Shown here: piece by piece, positions 32,757 to 41,736 of the stretch
Layout: each line of letters opens with the position of its first letter
Numbering within the stretch: the stretch's first letter is position 1
Program-made: the position numbers and the translations under genes
Notes under the pieces: model-generated
What the model saw: only the letters and a program-made list of their open reading frames with translations
Databases searched by the model: none
What the model was told of the DNA's origin: nothing
Assembly: GCA_947479085.1 (NCBI GenBank)
Contig: CANJYB010000009.1
Coordinates: 84,043 to 148,042 of the forward strand
Source: Bacteroidota bacterium
Lineage (GTDB): Bacteria > Bacteroidota > Bacteroidia > 2-12-FULL-35-15
DNA: 64,000 nt
Direction: 5' to 3'

Positions 32757-34670
32757 TCAGCTTTTGCGTTCCACAAAATACATATCCACCTCACCTTTGT
32801 TTTTAGCTGCTATTTTGCCTCTTGGTATGCAGTGGAAATCATTTTTAACCAGCTCATAAGTGCTTCCTGAAATATTTATTTTTCCGTTCACACTGTTTTG
32901 TTCCATGCGGGCTGCAGTATTCACAGTATCTCCCCATATATCATAAGCAAACTTTTTTACTCCCACTATTCCTGCCACCACCGGACCTGAATTGATACCT
33001 ATCCTTATTTTAAACTTGCCACCTTGTTGTTCGCGATTGGCTATAAATTCTGAAATTTCAAGGGCTGCCTGCACTGTTTTTGTAGCATGATCTCTATCTT
33101 CCACTGGCATACCGCATACGGCAAGGTAAGCATCTCCAATGGTTTTTATCTTTTCCAATTCGTTCCGGTCTATTATTTCATCAAATGCTGTAAAGCAATA
33201 ATGTATTTCCTCCACCAGCTCCTGCGGGGTTAGCTTTTCGCTTACCAGCGTAAACCCTACAAAATCGGTAAACAATACCGATACCTTTTCGTATTGTTTG
33301 GCCTCGCTCATGCCCGATTGTTTTAATTCTTCGGCCACTTCCGATGGAAGAATGTTCAACAGCAGGGTTTCCGATTTCATTTTTTCTGCACTGATAATGA
33401 TGTTTGATTTTTTCTGGTTTGATAAATTTCTTAATATAAAAAACACCAGTAGGAGCAACAATATCAAACCAAATAGCAACATGTTTTTAAACCGCCTCTG
33501 GTTTTTAATTTCCGATTCTTTTTTATGCAATTCGGCCATGTGTTTTTCGGTATCTATTTTATGCTGCACACCTGAAACAAATGCACTGTTTTTTATTTTT
33601 TCCACACTGTCCTTTGCCTGTTTGGCCGAGTCCAGGTAGGAATAGGCCAATGCCATATTGCCGGCATCTGCATAAGCTTTGGCTATATTAGGATATACGC
33701 GTGAAGTGATGGGATAGTTGGTGTTCCAGTTTTTCTTATTAATAATGTCCAATGCTTCCATTTGCATTTCCATATTTCTTTTATGCTCATTCCTGGTAAA
33801 CAGCAATGCTCCGTATTCGCTTAACGAAACAGCTAAATCACTCAGATTATGATGATTTCGGCTTAACTCAATATTTTTTTCGAAAAGGGGGAGCGCCTCG
33901 TTTATTTTTTTTTGTTTTATTTTTACCTGTGCAAGATTGCCACTGATAATGCCTATCCAAACTTCATCCTTCTGCCGAACAGCCTGGTCGCAGGCTTTTG
34001 TTAAGTAATAAATGGCAGAGTCGTTTTTATCAAGGTTGCTATAACACAAACCCATTGTATTTAATTTCGAGGTGGGATTGTTTATGCTTTCAGAATATTT
34101 ATCGTGCCATACTTCCAGGAAGTATTTTTTTGCTGTATTATAATCTCTGAAATAATAATACCTGCCGCCTATCTTATACAGGTAATCAATTTTATGAGGA
34201 AAATCCTGCAATGTAAAAGGGGAATAACTTTCATAAGCATAGAGGTAATTTTCGAGCGAAAGTGCATATTTTTTTATCTCCCAGTAATAGTCGGCAAGCA
34301 ATTCAAATGCTTCTGCTTTCACTGCATCCTGGTGGTTTTCATCGGTCTGCTTAATAAATGCAAGCAGGTTGCTTTCATAGTCGGGGGTAGTTTTTCTTTT
34401 TTCAAAAGTAGCTAGGAATTTATAATACTCAAAAATGTTTTTTAAAGTCACATCTCCTTTGGCTTCGGCCCTGGTTTTCATTTCGTCCAATGACGAAAAA
34501 ATCTGTTCATACTCGTTATCGTAAATAGCTTCTCTTATGGAGTCTGCCAAATGGATTTGCTCGGCATAGGTTTTAAATAAAATATTATCGGGGAAAGACG
34601 TGCAATAACCCTTGCTGCAAACCAGCAACAGCAAAATAGAAAACAAAGCAAAGCGTGAGACCTTTATCAT
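32757..34670 (-). CDS. TPR-containing, membrane-bound class III adenylate cyclase
   Basis: The 637-residue product has a signal peptide, about six TPR-like helix pairs (about 30-380), a coiled segment, one membrane helix (near 400, NMLLFGLILLLLLVFFIL), and a C-terminal class III cyclase domain (about 445-637). Metal aspartates lie in LFTDFVGFT and TIGDAYLAVCG. The purine-selecting Lys in EKIKTIGD and Asp in FAYDIWGDTVNTAARM point to ATP, and Asn and Arg of NTAAR are the transition-state residues. The TPR region should face the periplasm and sense a ligand or protein. The 42-base repeat array lies upstream of its start. Confidence 0.93.
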   Translation of the reverse strand: MIKVSRFALFSILLLLVCSKGYCTSFPDNILFKTYAEQIHLADSIREAIYDNEYEQIFSSLDEMKTRAEAKGDVTLKNIFEYYKFLATFEKRKTTPDYESNLLAFIKQTDENHQDAVKAEAFELLADYYWEIKKYALSLENYLYAYESYSPFTLQDFPHKIDYLYKIGGRYYYFRDYNTAKKYFLEVWHDKYSESINNPTSKLNTMGLCYSNLDKNDSAIYYLTKACDQAVRQKDEVWIGIISGNLAQVKIKQKKINEALPLFEKNIELSRNHHNLSDLAVSLSEYGALLFTRNEHKRNMEMQMEALDIINKKNWNTNYPITSRVYPNIAKAYADAGNMALAYSYLDSAKQAKDSVEKIKNSAFVSGVQHKIDTEKHMAELHKKESEIKNQRRFKNMLLFGLILLLLLVFFILRNLSNQKKSNIIISAEKMKSETLLLNILPSEVAEELKQSGMSEAKQYEKVSVLFTDFVGFTLVSEKLTPQELVEEIHYCFTAFDEIIDRNELEKIKTIGDAYLAVCGMPVEDRDHATKTVQAALEISEFIANREQQGGKFKIRIGINSGPVVAGIVGVKKFAYDIWGDTVNTAARMEQNSVNGKINISGSTYELVKNDFHCIPRGKIAAKNKGEVDMYFVERKS

Positions 34671-34828
34671 GTATCTAATAGGTTAGTGGTTACAATATTA
34701 CTAAAATTAAAATTAACTATGAAAAGAGGGTGCCTTTGTTGGTGTTTTCATCAAAAAAGGCTGACTATTAATATTTTCAACCTTTCTACTATTAGTGCCT
34801 TTTCAGGTTAAACACCTGCAATGGCTAA

Positions 34829-35063
34829 ATATCCGAAGTGTGATATGGCAGAAAACAACATTTTTGCCCTATATCCGAAGTGTGATATGGCAGGAAACAA
34901 CATTTTTTCCCTATATCACACTTCGCTCTTCTGCCAAAACAACATTTTTGCCCAATAACCGAAGTGAGATATGGCAGGAAATAACATTTTTGCCATATAT
35001 CACACTTCGTACTTCTGCCAAAACAACATTTTTGCCCTATGTCACACTTCGCATATTGGCCTT
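34829..35063. repeat. 42-base tandem array with alternating orientation
   Basis: Five full units (starts 34829, 34871, 34913, 34955, 34997) and one partial (35039) are in exact 42-base register. The second half is constant (aacaacatttttgccct). The first half occurs in two orientations, with cgaagtgtgatat in units 1, 2 and 4 and its complement atatcacacttcg in units 3, 5 and 6. Adjacent units can therefore pair into hairpins. The array lies between the cyclase start and the RNA methyltransferase end, in a 570-base spacer. A plus-strand reading frame through it gives a 14-residue repeat but has no gene-like start or context. Confidence 0.9.
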
Positions 35064-35146
35064 TTTGCTATTCAGGGTGTTTATTACCTATAAAATAAAC
35101 AACAGAGATGGAATAATAAAGAATTACTTTATTTTAGCAAAATGTT

Positions 35147-35173
35147 AAAATTCTCCCGCAGCGGGAGAATTTT
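35147..35173. terminator. Palindromic terminator-like hairpin
   Basis: A perfect 13-base inverted repeat (aaaattctcccgc / gcgggagaatttt) is separated by one base. It lies about 70 bases downstream of the RNA methyltransferase stop and is flanked by A and T tracts, so it can work in either direction. Confidence 0.75.
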
Positions 35174-35240
35174 ACTAAAAAATGACTTATTTGTTAAAAT
35201 AAAAATGTTATGAATTCAGTTAAAATCTGAAATCTGAAAT

Positions 35241-36011
35241 TTACTTTCTTCTCCTGAATTCGAAACAAATAACGGCAGCAGCCACAGCAGCATTTAACGA
35301 TTCGGCTTCGCCAATAGAAGGTTTGAAATGTGAAAAAGAAGGAATGCTTATTTTATGAGTAATAAAAGGAACAAGGGTTTCCGAAATTCCCTTCGATTCA
35401 TTGCCAATAATAATGAATCCCGAAGGTGATAATGTTTCTGTGTAAATGTTCTCTCCTTCCAGCAAAGCACCGTAAACGGGAAGTCCGATGTTTGATGTCT
35501 GATGACCGAGGAAGGCGGACAAATCCTTATAATGTACTTTTATTCGGGAGAGGGAACCCATGGTAGCCTGCACCACTTTGGGGTTATACAGTTCGGCCGT
35601 TTGCGGGCTGCAAATAATGTTTTCTATACCAAACCAGTCGGCTATGCGGATAATAGTCCCCAGGTTTCCCGGGTCTTTTATGTCGTCCAGCACCAGGGTT
35701 AGTTTATCTTTCAGGGTTTCGGGATTCAGTTCATAAGCGGGCATTTCGCAAACTGCCAGCACATCGTTGGGGGTGGTTAGCATTGAAATGCGCTCCAGTT
35801 CGCTTTCCTTTATTTCAAACCGTTCGATGGAGGCATCAATAACTGTGGTTCTGAAAAACCCTGAAACAGCATACAGTTGTTTTATCTTTATAGAAGAACT
35901 TAATAATTCGTGCACCGTTTTTACGCCTTCGGCAATAAAAAGGTGATGCTCTTCCCTGAACTTTTTAATTTTCAAAGATTTTACAAATTGTATTTGAGAT
36001 TTGGAAAGCAT
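35241..36011 (-). CDS. SpoU/TrmH family RNA 2'-O-methyltransferase
   Basis: The 256-residue product has an N-terminal RNA-binding part (about 1-95) and a C-terminal SPOUT domain with LVLDDIKDPGNLGTIIRIADWFG, IIGNESKGIS, and IGEAESLNAAVAAAVICFE at the knot. Family members methylate 2'-hydroxyls in 23S rRNA or tRNA using S-adenosylmethionine. The target nucleotide cannot be told from sequence. In many Bacteroidota a similar gene lies divergent from a TamL-type gene, as here, though repeats lengthen the spacer. Confidence 0.93.
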   Translation of the reverse strand: MLSKSQIQFVKSLKIKKFREEHHLFIAEGVKTVHELLSSSIKIKQLYAVSGFFRTTVIDASIERFEIKESELERISMLTTPNDVLAVCEMPAYELNPETLKDKLTLVLDDIKDPGNLGTIIRIADWFGIENIICSPQTAELYNPKVVQATMGSLSRIKVHYKDLSAFLGHQTSNIGLPVYGALLEGENIYTETLSPSGFIIIGNESKGISETLVPFITHKISIPSFSHFKPSIGEAESLNAAVAAAVICFEFRRRK

Positions 36012-36048
36012 AAAGTAATTATGAGTTATGAATTATAAATTATGAAGG

Positions 36049-36056
36049 CAAAGGTA
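36049..36056 (-). promoter_or_regulatory. Promoter of the RNA methyltransferase gene (TACCTTTG)
   Basis: On the minus strand TACCTTTG lies about 40 bases before the ATG, just before the 91-base repeat pair begins. Confidence 0.5.
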
Positions 36057-36060
36057 GAAA

Positions 36061-36335
36061 AACTTGGTACGCAGATTTTATATGTTTTGTATTATGACTA
36101 AAAATGATTTATGTCTCAAAGATTGGAGTTATGATTAAAATGGATGTTTAAAACTTGGTACGCAGATTTTATATGTTTTGTATTATGACTAAAAATGATT
36201 TATGCCTCAAAGATTGGAGTTATGATTAAAATGGATGTCACCCGAGAGCGCATATCATAATTGCCGAAGGCTTAAATCATAACTCAAATCAAAATCATTT
36301 TTTATCATCATTAATAAGTTAAATCTGCGTACTAT
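36061..36335. repeat. 91-base tandem duplication within a long inverted repeat
   Basis: Bases 36061-36151 repeat at 36152-36238 with one difference (atgtctc versus atgcctc). The following segment, about 36268-36335, is a diverged complement of the repeat. Its aaatctgcgtac near 36325 pairs with gtacgcagattt in each copy, and its aatcataactc pairs with gagttatgatt. The whole can fold as a long stem-loop. It fills most of the 482-base spacer, and 36336-36493 shows no other clear feature. Confidence 0.85.
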
Positions 36336-36493
36336 TTTTTCTGTTCCAAAGAAAACCTTGGAGAACCTATATATTAAACCTTGAAGGTTTGATAAAGAAA
36401 ATATGTAAGTTTGGAAAATAATTCTGTAAAAAATAGTTTCTAATAAATGAGTAATTTAGCCCCCAAATGCCAATAGACTATTAATACAAGACT

Positions 36494-39010
36494 GTGACCA
36501 TAAGCCATTCGTACATAAAAATTCTTGTTGTATTTCTATTGCCCGTTCTTTTCTTTGCCTGTAATCCTGCCCGTAAGCTCAAAGATGACGAACGCCTGCT
36601 GACCAAAATAAGAATATCTAACCCCGATACCAAGATTGATAAAAGCGACCTTGAAAATTACATCAAACAAAAACCCAACAGAAAAATATTTAAAGTCATA
36701 CGGTTTCACTTATGGCTGCATAACCTGGTAAACGAAGATCATTTAAGAAAAAGAAGAATAAAAAAAGATGCAAAGCACCAGCGTAAAAATGATAAGCGAA
36801 TAGCCAAAGGCAAAACACCAAGGAAATACGAAAACAGGTTATTCGGAGAAGTTATATTAGACATCAGCGAACCACCTGTTATTTACGATAGTCTGTTAAC
36901 CAAAAGGTCGTCCAAACAGTTAAGTTCATTGCTTCATAAAAAAGGATACTTTATAAATAAAGTAACCGATTCGGTGTATCACACTCATCGGAAACAAGCC
37001 AAAGTATATTATAAAGTAAGGGCAGCAGCACCTTACCGAATTAATAGTGTGGAATATAAAATACCTGACGAATTGTTGAAATACTATGTGTTTACAGATA
37101 CCTCCAACACATTAATAAAAGTAGGGGCAATATATGATGAAGATATTTTTGACAAGGAACGCGAGCGAATAACCAACGAACTAAACAACAACGGGTATTA
37201 TTTTTTTACAAAAGATTATATTCATTACGAATGGGATTCCATTGCGGGCAGAAAAGTGGACTTAACCATGCGCATCAGTAATTTTGCTACCAAGTACAGC
37301 GAGGAATCCGATTCTATTGTGGAATCTCCTCACAAACGGTTTTATATCAATCGGGTTTACATAGAAACGGATTATGTTTCAAAAAAGTTGGACCTCATTA
37401 CGAAAGATACCACCCGGGTGGATGATTACGGAAATGAAAGCCTGGAAAAGGAAGCCCCGTATTATATTCTTCATACCAATAAGCTGAGGTATAAAACAAG
37501 AGTATTGCTGAACAGCGTTTTTATCAGGAAAAAAGAATTATTTCAATTGCAAAATGTGATGGACACCTATAAACGTTTGCAGGAGATAAAAGCCTTTAAG
37601 AGCATAAGTATCGATTTTGTGAAAAGCGGAGCCGAAAACCTGGATTGTTTTATTAAGCTGAGCCCCATTTTAAAACAATCGTTCCAGATAGAAACGGAAG
37701 GCAAAAATACATCAGGTAATTTAGGGCTGGGTGGAAGCATTGTGTATCAAAACCGAAACCTGTTCAGAGGAGCTGAATTGCTGGAGCTGAAGCTCAAAGG
37801 AAGTATAGAAGCAACCAAGGTAATTGATAATTCCATTTCAGGAAGTCCCCAGTCGCAGTTCAATACGGTGGAAATAGGTCCGGAAGGGAATATTTACATA
37901 CCGCGGTTTTTGGTTCCTTTTCATATCAAGGCATCTAAAAAATCGAACCCGAAAACCATTTTTACCAGTTCGTACACCTACCAGCACCGACCTTATTACA
38001 TTAACAATAACCCTAATTTTTATACGCGTTACATCACCAACCTTTCCTTTGGTTATACCTGGAAACAAAGCGAACTGATATCTCATGCCATTTATCCGTT
38101 GGTAATTAATATTGTTAAAGTAGAATTACTTCCCGAGCTAAACGATTTTCTCTTGAACACTATCCGGAACCAATACATCCTGAATAGCTTCAGTAATCAC
38201 CTTTCCACCAGCACCCGATATACCTTTACCTATAATGAACAGGACATAAAAAAGCACGAGAACTTTTCTTACTTCCGCCTCAATGCCGAATCGTCCGGTA
38301 ATATATTAAGAGGAGCTTACGAATTGATTAATTCCGTTCAACCCAATACCATAGCCAAGGACGACCAGGGAAGGTATAAAATGTTTGGTGTGGTTTATTC
38401 GCAATACGTGAGGATGGATGCAGATTATCGTTTTTATTATAATTCCAATGAAATTAATAAAGTAGTGTTCAGGGTTATGGCTGGTATTGGCAAACCATTT
38501 GTTAACTTTACCTCACTTCCGTTTGAACGAAGTTTTTTTAGCGGAGGTGCTAATGGAATAAGGGCATGGCAGGCACGTACACTTGGTCCGGGTTCGTATA
38601 ACAATAGTGGAGTATATAACTTTGACCAGTATGGTGATGGTCAACTGGAAGGCAATATAGAATACCGTTTTAAAATGATTAAGCAACTGAATGGGGCAGT
38701 TTTTGTAGATGCCGGAAATACATGGCTTCGTCAGCCGGATGCGAGCAGGCCCGGTGGCGATTTTCAAATCAACCGATTTTATAAAGAAATTGCGGTGGGG
38801 TCAGGCATTGGTATTCGTGCCGATTTTAATTTCTTCATCATTCGTTTCGATATAGGTATTAAAATAAGGGACCCGCAGTTTGATGAAACAAAAAGATGGG
38901 TGGTTCAAAACTACTTTAACTCCGCCTGGCGTGCGGCATATTATGAAAGCCACAACGCACAGACCTATCACTTCCTTGCTTTTAATATCGGTATTGGCTA
39001 TCCGTTTTAA
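36494..39010 (+). CDS. tamL: TamL-like lipidated Omp85 (BamA/TamA family) protein
   Basis: The 838-residue product begins at a GTG with a lipoprotein signal (LLPVLFFACNPARKLKDDERLL). A basic linker follows (about 80-115), POTRA-like domains fill the N-terminal half, and a 16-strand barrel ends in an Omp85 finale (LAFNIGIGYPF). The RGW-like loop motif appears as SFFSGGANGIRAWQARTLGPG near 690, matching the conserved surface-antigen segment. In Bacteroidota TamL replaces TamA and works with TamB to move proteins or lipids to the outer membrane. No tamB is adjacent in the window. No ATG in frame precedes the GTG. Confidence 0.9.
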   Translation: MTISHSYIKILVVFLLPVLFFACNPARKLKDDERLLTKIRISNPDTKIDKSDLENYIKQKPNRKIFKVIRFHLWLHNLVNEDHLRKRRIKKDAKHQRKNDKRIAKGKTPRKYENRLFGEVILDISEPPVIYDSLLTKRSSKQLSSLLHKKGYFINKVTDSVYHTHRKQAKVYYKVRAAAPYRINSVEYKIPDELLKYYVFTDTSNTLIKVGAIYDEDIFDKERERITNELNNNGYYFFTKDYIHYEWDSIAGRKVDLTMRISNFATKYSEESDSIVESPHKRFYINRVYIETDYVSKKLDLITKDTTRVDDYGNESLEKEAPYYILHTNKLRYKTRVLLNSVFIRKKELFQLQNVMDTYKRLQEIKAFKSISIDFVKSGAENLDCFIKLSPILKQSFQIETEGKNTSGNLGLGGSIVYQNRNLFRGAELLELKLKGSIEATKVIDNSISGSPQSQFNTVEIGPEGNIYIPRFLVPFHIKASKKSNPKTIFTSSYTYQHRPYYINNNPNFYTRYITNLSFGYTWKQSELISHAIYPLVINIVKVELLPELNDFLLNTIRNQYILNSFSNHLSTSTRYTFTYNEQDIKKHENFSYFRLNAESSGNILRGAYELINSVQPNTIAKDDQGRYKMFGVVYSQYVRMDADYRFYYNSNEINKVVFRVMAGIGKPFVNFTSLPFERSFFSGGANGIRAWQARTLGPGSYNNSGVYNFDQYGDGQLEGNIEYRFKMIKQLNGAVFVDAGNTWLRQPDASRPGGDFQINRFYKEIAVGSGIGIRADFNFFIIRFDIGIKIRDPQFDETKRWVVQNYFNSAWRAAYYESHNAQTYHFLAFNIGIGYPF

Positions 39011-39069
39011 AACTTCGGAAGTATAGTTAAACTTTCAGGTTTTTAATACAAAGGTGTACAAAACAATTA

Positions 39070-39229
39070 TATGTCGTCCCTACGGGACTTATGGAATGGC
39101 ACTGATAATTATTACTACCGATATTTTGTCCCTACGGGACATTTTAAAACTATTGTCTGCTCCGTTAGGAGCAAAATATCGGTAGAAAGAACAAAACAGA
39201 GCAATTTAAAGTCCCGTAGGGACGACATA
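39070..39229. repeat. Nested palindromic REP-like element
   Basis: Outer arms at 39070-39090 and 39209-39229 are a perfect 21-base inverted repeat (core gtcgtccctacgggactt). Inner arms at 39115-39128 and 39172-39185 are a perfect 14-base pair (ctaccgatattttg / caaaatatcggtag). Small palindromes, gtccctacgggac near 39077 and 39128 and ctccgttaggag near 39160, lie inside. It fills most of the 282-base spacer between the two Omp85-like genes. It is likely a REP/BIME-type mobile repeat; no transposase is nearby. Confidence 0.9.
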
Positions 39230-39252
39230 TAGAAAAGGATGACAAGGTTTCG

Positions 39253-39260
39253 TAACTTTG
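39253..39260 (+). promoter_or_regulatory. Promoter of the second Omp85-like gene (TAACTTTG)
   Basis: An exact TAnnTTTG element lies 32 bases before the ATG, directly after the REP-like element. Confidence 0.5.
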
Positions 39261-39292
39261 GTTTTAAACCTTAAAGGCTTAGTTTTCATAAC

Positions 39293-41149
39293 ATGCAAAA
39301 GAGCGTTTATATATTCATTAAGTTCATTTTTATACTTGGAATTGTATTTCATTCTGCATCCTCATTTGCCCAAAAAAAAGATTCTGCTTATAAAGTTCAC
39401 GATACATTAGCTGTTTACAAAACTCTGAAAAAAGCTTTTTATAAACATAAATTTACCACCTTGCTTTACGATGCTGTATTTGTGGACCCTGCTCCCAAGG
39501 AATACGAAAACAAACCTTTGTCGGACAAACAAAAGGAGGAAGACCCAAAGAAAAAACTGGAGAAGAAGATTATCAGGAATATTAAAATTACTGTTTACGA
39601 CCCCTTTGGGTATTCCGTTCACGATACTACCCGGGAAGCCATTAACTCTTTTCAGAAACTCGCCAATCATTACCATCATACCACCAGGCAAAAAACCATT
39701 CGTAATAATTTGCTTTACAAAAAAAACGAAGAACTGAACATGCTTAAAATAGACGAGTCCGAGCGATTGTTGAGGGCTACCGGATACATAAATGATGCTA
39801 AAACGTACATCGAAAATGTTCCGGGTACCGATAGTGTGGATATAAATATGGTGGTGCAAGACCGCTGGATAGTGGACGCCCCTGTAAATTTAAGTTTTAC
39901 TTCGGCCAGCACCACCCTTCGCGACCGCAATTTTCTTGGCTTTGGGCAAATACTGGAACAGGGTGGGGGATACGATGCCACTTCGGGCGATTACCAGGTG
40001 CTGGGCAGCTACCAGATAGAAAACATAAAACGAACGTTCATTCATTCCAATCTTTATTATAACAAAACAAAAGATATTACCCAGGTAGGTATTGCTTTCG
40101 AACGTCCTTTTTATTCCATAACCACACAATGGGCAGGAGGTATTACCGTTCAGAAAAACTGGGGCGTTTATAAATATTCCGACACTACCGAAAAGGTAGA
40201 TTACCGCCTTCCGCTCGATAATTTATATACCGATATATGGCTGGGCAGAGGGTTCAATCCCGGTTTTGGAAACCAAGCCAACCGCCCGGGAACCAATATT
40301 ATCATTGCGGGCAGATACATTGATACCCGTTATCAAAGACGTCCTTCTTTTAAAATAGATACCAACTTAACCAATGTAAATCAATCGCTGGAGCTTGCCA
40401 GTCTGGGTTTTTCGCTCCGAAAATATTACAAAGATCAGTTTATTTATCGTTTCGGTGCCAATGAAGATGTGCCCGAAGGTGCCCTTATTCAGATAGTGTA
40501 CGGTGTGCTGCACAAGGAACAGACAGGGTACCGGTATTATTCCGGTTTAAATTTATCGTACGGTTTGCACCTGGACGATTTTGGATATGTTTCCGTATAT
40601 GCCAATTATGGTACGTATTACAATAAGTCTGTGCGCAACGATGGAACCCTCAATGCCGGATTTTATTTCTTCAGCAATTTATTAAAAAACAATAAATGGT
40701 ATTTCCGGCAGTTCATCAATTTTAAATACGTAACGGGGATTAACAAACTTCCGCTCGAACGCATCACCATCCGTTCCGAAGAATTATATGGTTTTAATAA
40801 TGGCTCATTATCAGGTACCAGCAAAATGATATTGAACCTGGAAGCAGTAACTTATGCCCCTTATAATGTTATCGGTTTCCGGTTTGCCCCGCTTATATTA
40901 ATAGGTTTTGGTATGCTCGAATCCAAAGAACACCTGCTGGCACAGTCGCCCGTTTACCAGGCCTATGCGGTGGGTTTATTACTCCGGAACGAAAACTTAC
41001 TGAACGCCAGCTTTCAGATTACTTACGGTGTATATCCTAACCTGCCTGACGATAATACCAAATGGGGCAAATTTAATCCCGTTCTGGGGTTCACTATCAA
41101 AGTTCCTCCTTTTACCATTTCAAAACCATCGGTGGTGGTGTATGAGTAA
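39293..41149 (+). CDS. Outer-membrane barrel protein with POTRA-like region
   Basis: The 618-residue product has a signal peptide (ending ASSFAQ) and a charged linker rich in Lys and Glu (about 60-90). A POTRA-like region follows (about 90-205, IIRNIKITVYDPFGYSV, then NDAKTYIENVPGTDSVDINMVVQDRW). The rest is a beta-barrel with many alternating aromatic strands. It resembles the two-domain Omp85-related proteins of Bacteroidota but lacks a clear surface-antigen motif at the end. It follows the TamL-like gene on the same strand, but the repeat spacer and its own promoter suggest separate transcription. The substrate is unknown. Confidence 0.8.
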   Translation: MQKSVYIFIKFIFILGIVFHSASSFAQKKDSAYKVHDTLAVYKTLKKAFYKHKFTTLLYDAVFVDPAPKEYENKPLSDKQKEEDPKKKLEKKIIRNIKITVYDPFGYSVHDTTREAINSFQKLANHYHHTTRQKTIRNNLLYKKNEELNMLKIDESERLLRATGYINDAKTYIENVPGTDSVDINMVVQDRWIVDAPVNLSFTSASTTLRDRNFLGFGQILEQGGGYDATSGDYQVLGSYQIENIKRTFIHSNLYYNKTKDITQVGIAFERPFYSITTQWAGGITVQKNWGVYKYSDTTEKVDYRLPLDNLYTDIWLGRGFNPGFGNQANRPGTNIIIAGRYIDTRYQRRPSFKIDTNLTNVNQSLELASLGFSLRKYYKDQFIYRFGANEDVPEGALIQIVYGVLHKEQTGYRYYSGLNLSYGLHLDDFGYVSVYANYGTYYNKSVRNDGTLNAGFYFFSNLLKNNKWYFRQFINFKYVTGINKLPLERITIRSEELYGFNNGSLSGTSKMILNLEAVTYAPYNVIGFRFAPLILIGFGMLESKEHLLAQSPVYQAYAVGLLLRNENLLNASFQITYGVYPNLPDDNTKWGKFNPVLGFTIKVPPFTISKPSVVVYE

Positions 41150-41239
41150 TTTTCCAAACCCTATTCTTTTTCCCCCTTTCGGGAAATAAATCAGCAGTGT
41201 GTTTTTTAGTCCTGTTGGAGAGCAAACGCTTTCTTTAGT

Positions 41240-41407
41240 ACTAAATTTCCAATCGAGCTTAAGCCGGGTGGAAAAATTTAGTAAGCGAGAATGGTTTTAG
41301 GGTACCCAAAAAGCAAATCCGCGTACCATTGGAAGACCACCAATTGTTAAAATCCAATTTTTTTAACAATTGGTTGCTTTCAGAGTACCCAAAATTGGAA
41401 ATTTAGT
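41240..41407. repeat. Nested inverted repeat in a 587-base spacer
   Basis: Outer arms actaaatttccaat (41240-41253) and attggaaatttagt (41394-41407) are perfectly complementary over 14 bases. Inner arms accaattgttaaaa (41339-41352) and ttttaacaattggt (41361-41374) are also perfect, with an 8-base loop. Two gtacccaaaa segments lie between (41311 and 41385). The rest of the spacer, 41150-41736, holds no gene, only a few weaker repeats and the promoter at its end. Confidence 0.85.
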
Positions 41408-41672
41408 CCTCCGGATAGCTTCCTGACCTCCGTGAAACGCTCCGGGCATAAGCAGAAACCAAAATCAAAAAACCTCAAATTGATTTAAAAGGATGATTTA
41501 CAGTATTTTATAAAATTTTCAGGCCTTGGCGGCCAAAAGATAGAAGAGGAAAAGGAGGAAAGTCAGGAATAACATCATTTGCCAAAAAGTCATTTTATGA
41601 CCCGGGACTATTAAATGGAAAAATCGGACAGAAATCGTTTCATTTTGCAAAAGTAAATTTTTCTTAAAAAAT

Positions 41673-41703
41673 TTGCAGAAATAAAAATTATGAAATAAAT
41701 TTG
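41673..41703 (+). promoter_or_regulatory. Consensus Bacteroidota promoter (TTG-N20-TAAATTTG)
   Basis: TTG (41673-41675) is followed by exactly 20 bases and TAAATTTG (41696-41703), 33 bases before the ATG at 41737. It is one of the best promoter matches in the window. Confidence 0.8.
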
Positions 41704-41736
41704 TCGAAACATTTAATCACTTAATCTAAAAAGACT

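Noticed and set aside
34795..35148. Open frame of 117 codons with a 14-residue repeat (TTFLPYI)
   Set aside because: The frame stays open because 42 is a multiple of three. It begins and ends in non-coding spacer and the flipped half-units make the peptide inconsistent. I leave a small chance that it is expressed.
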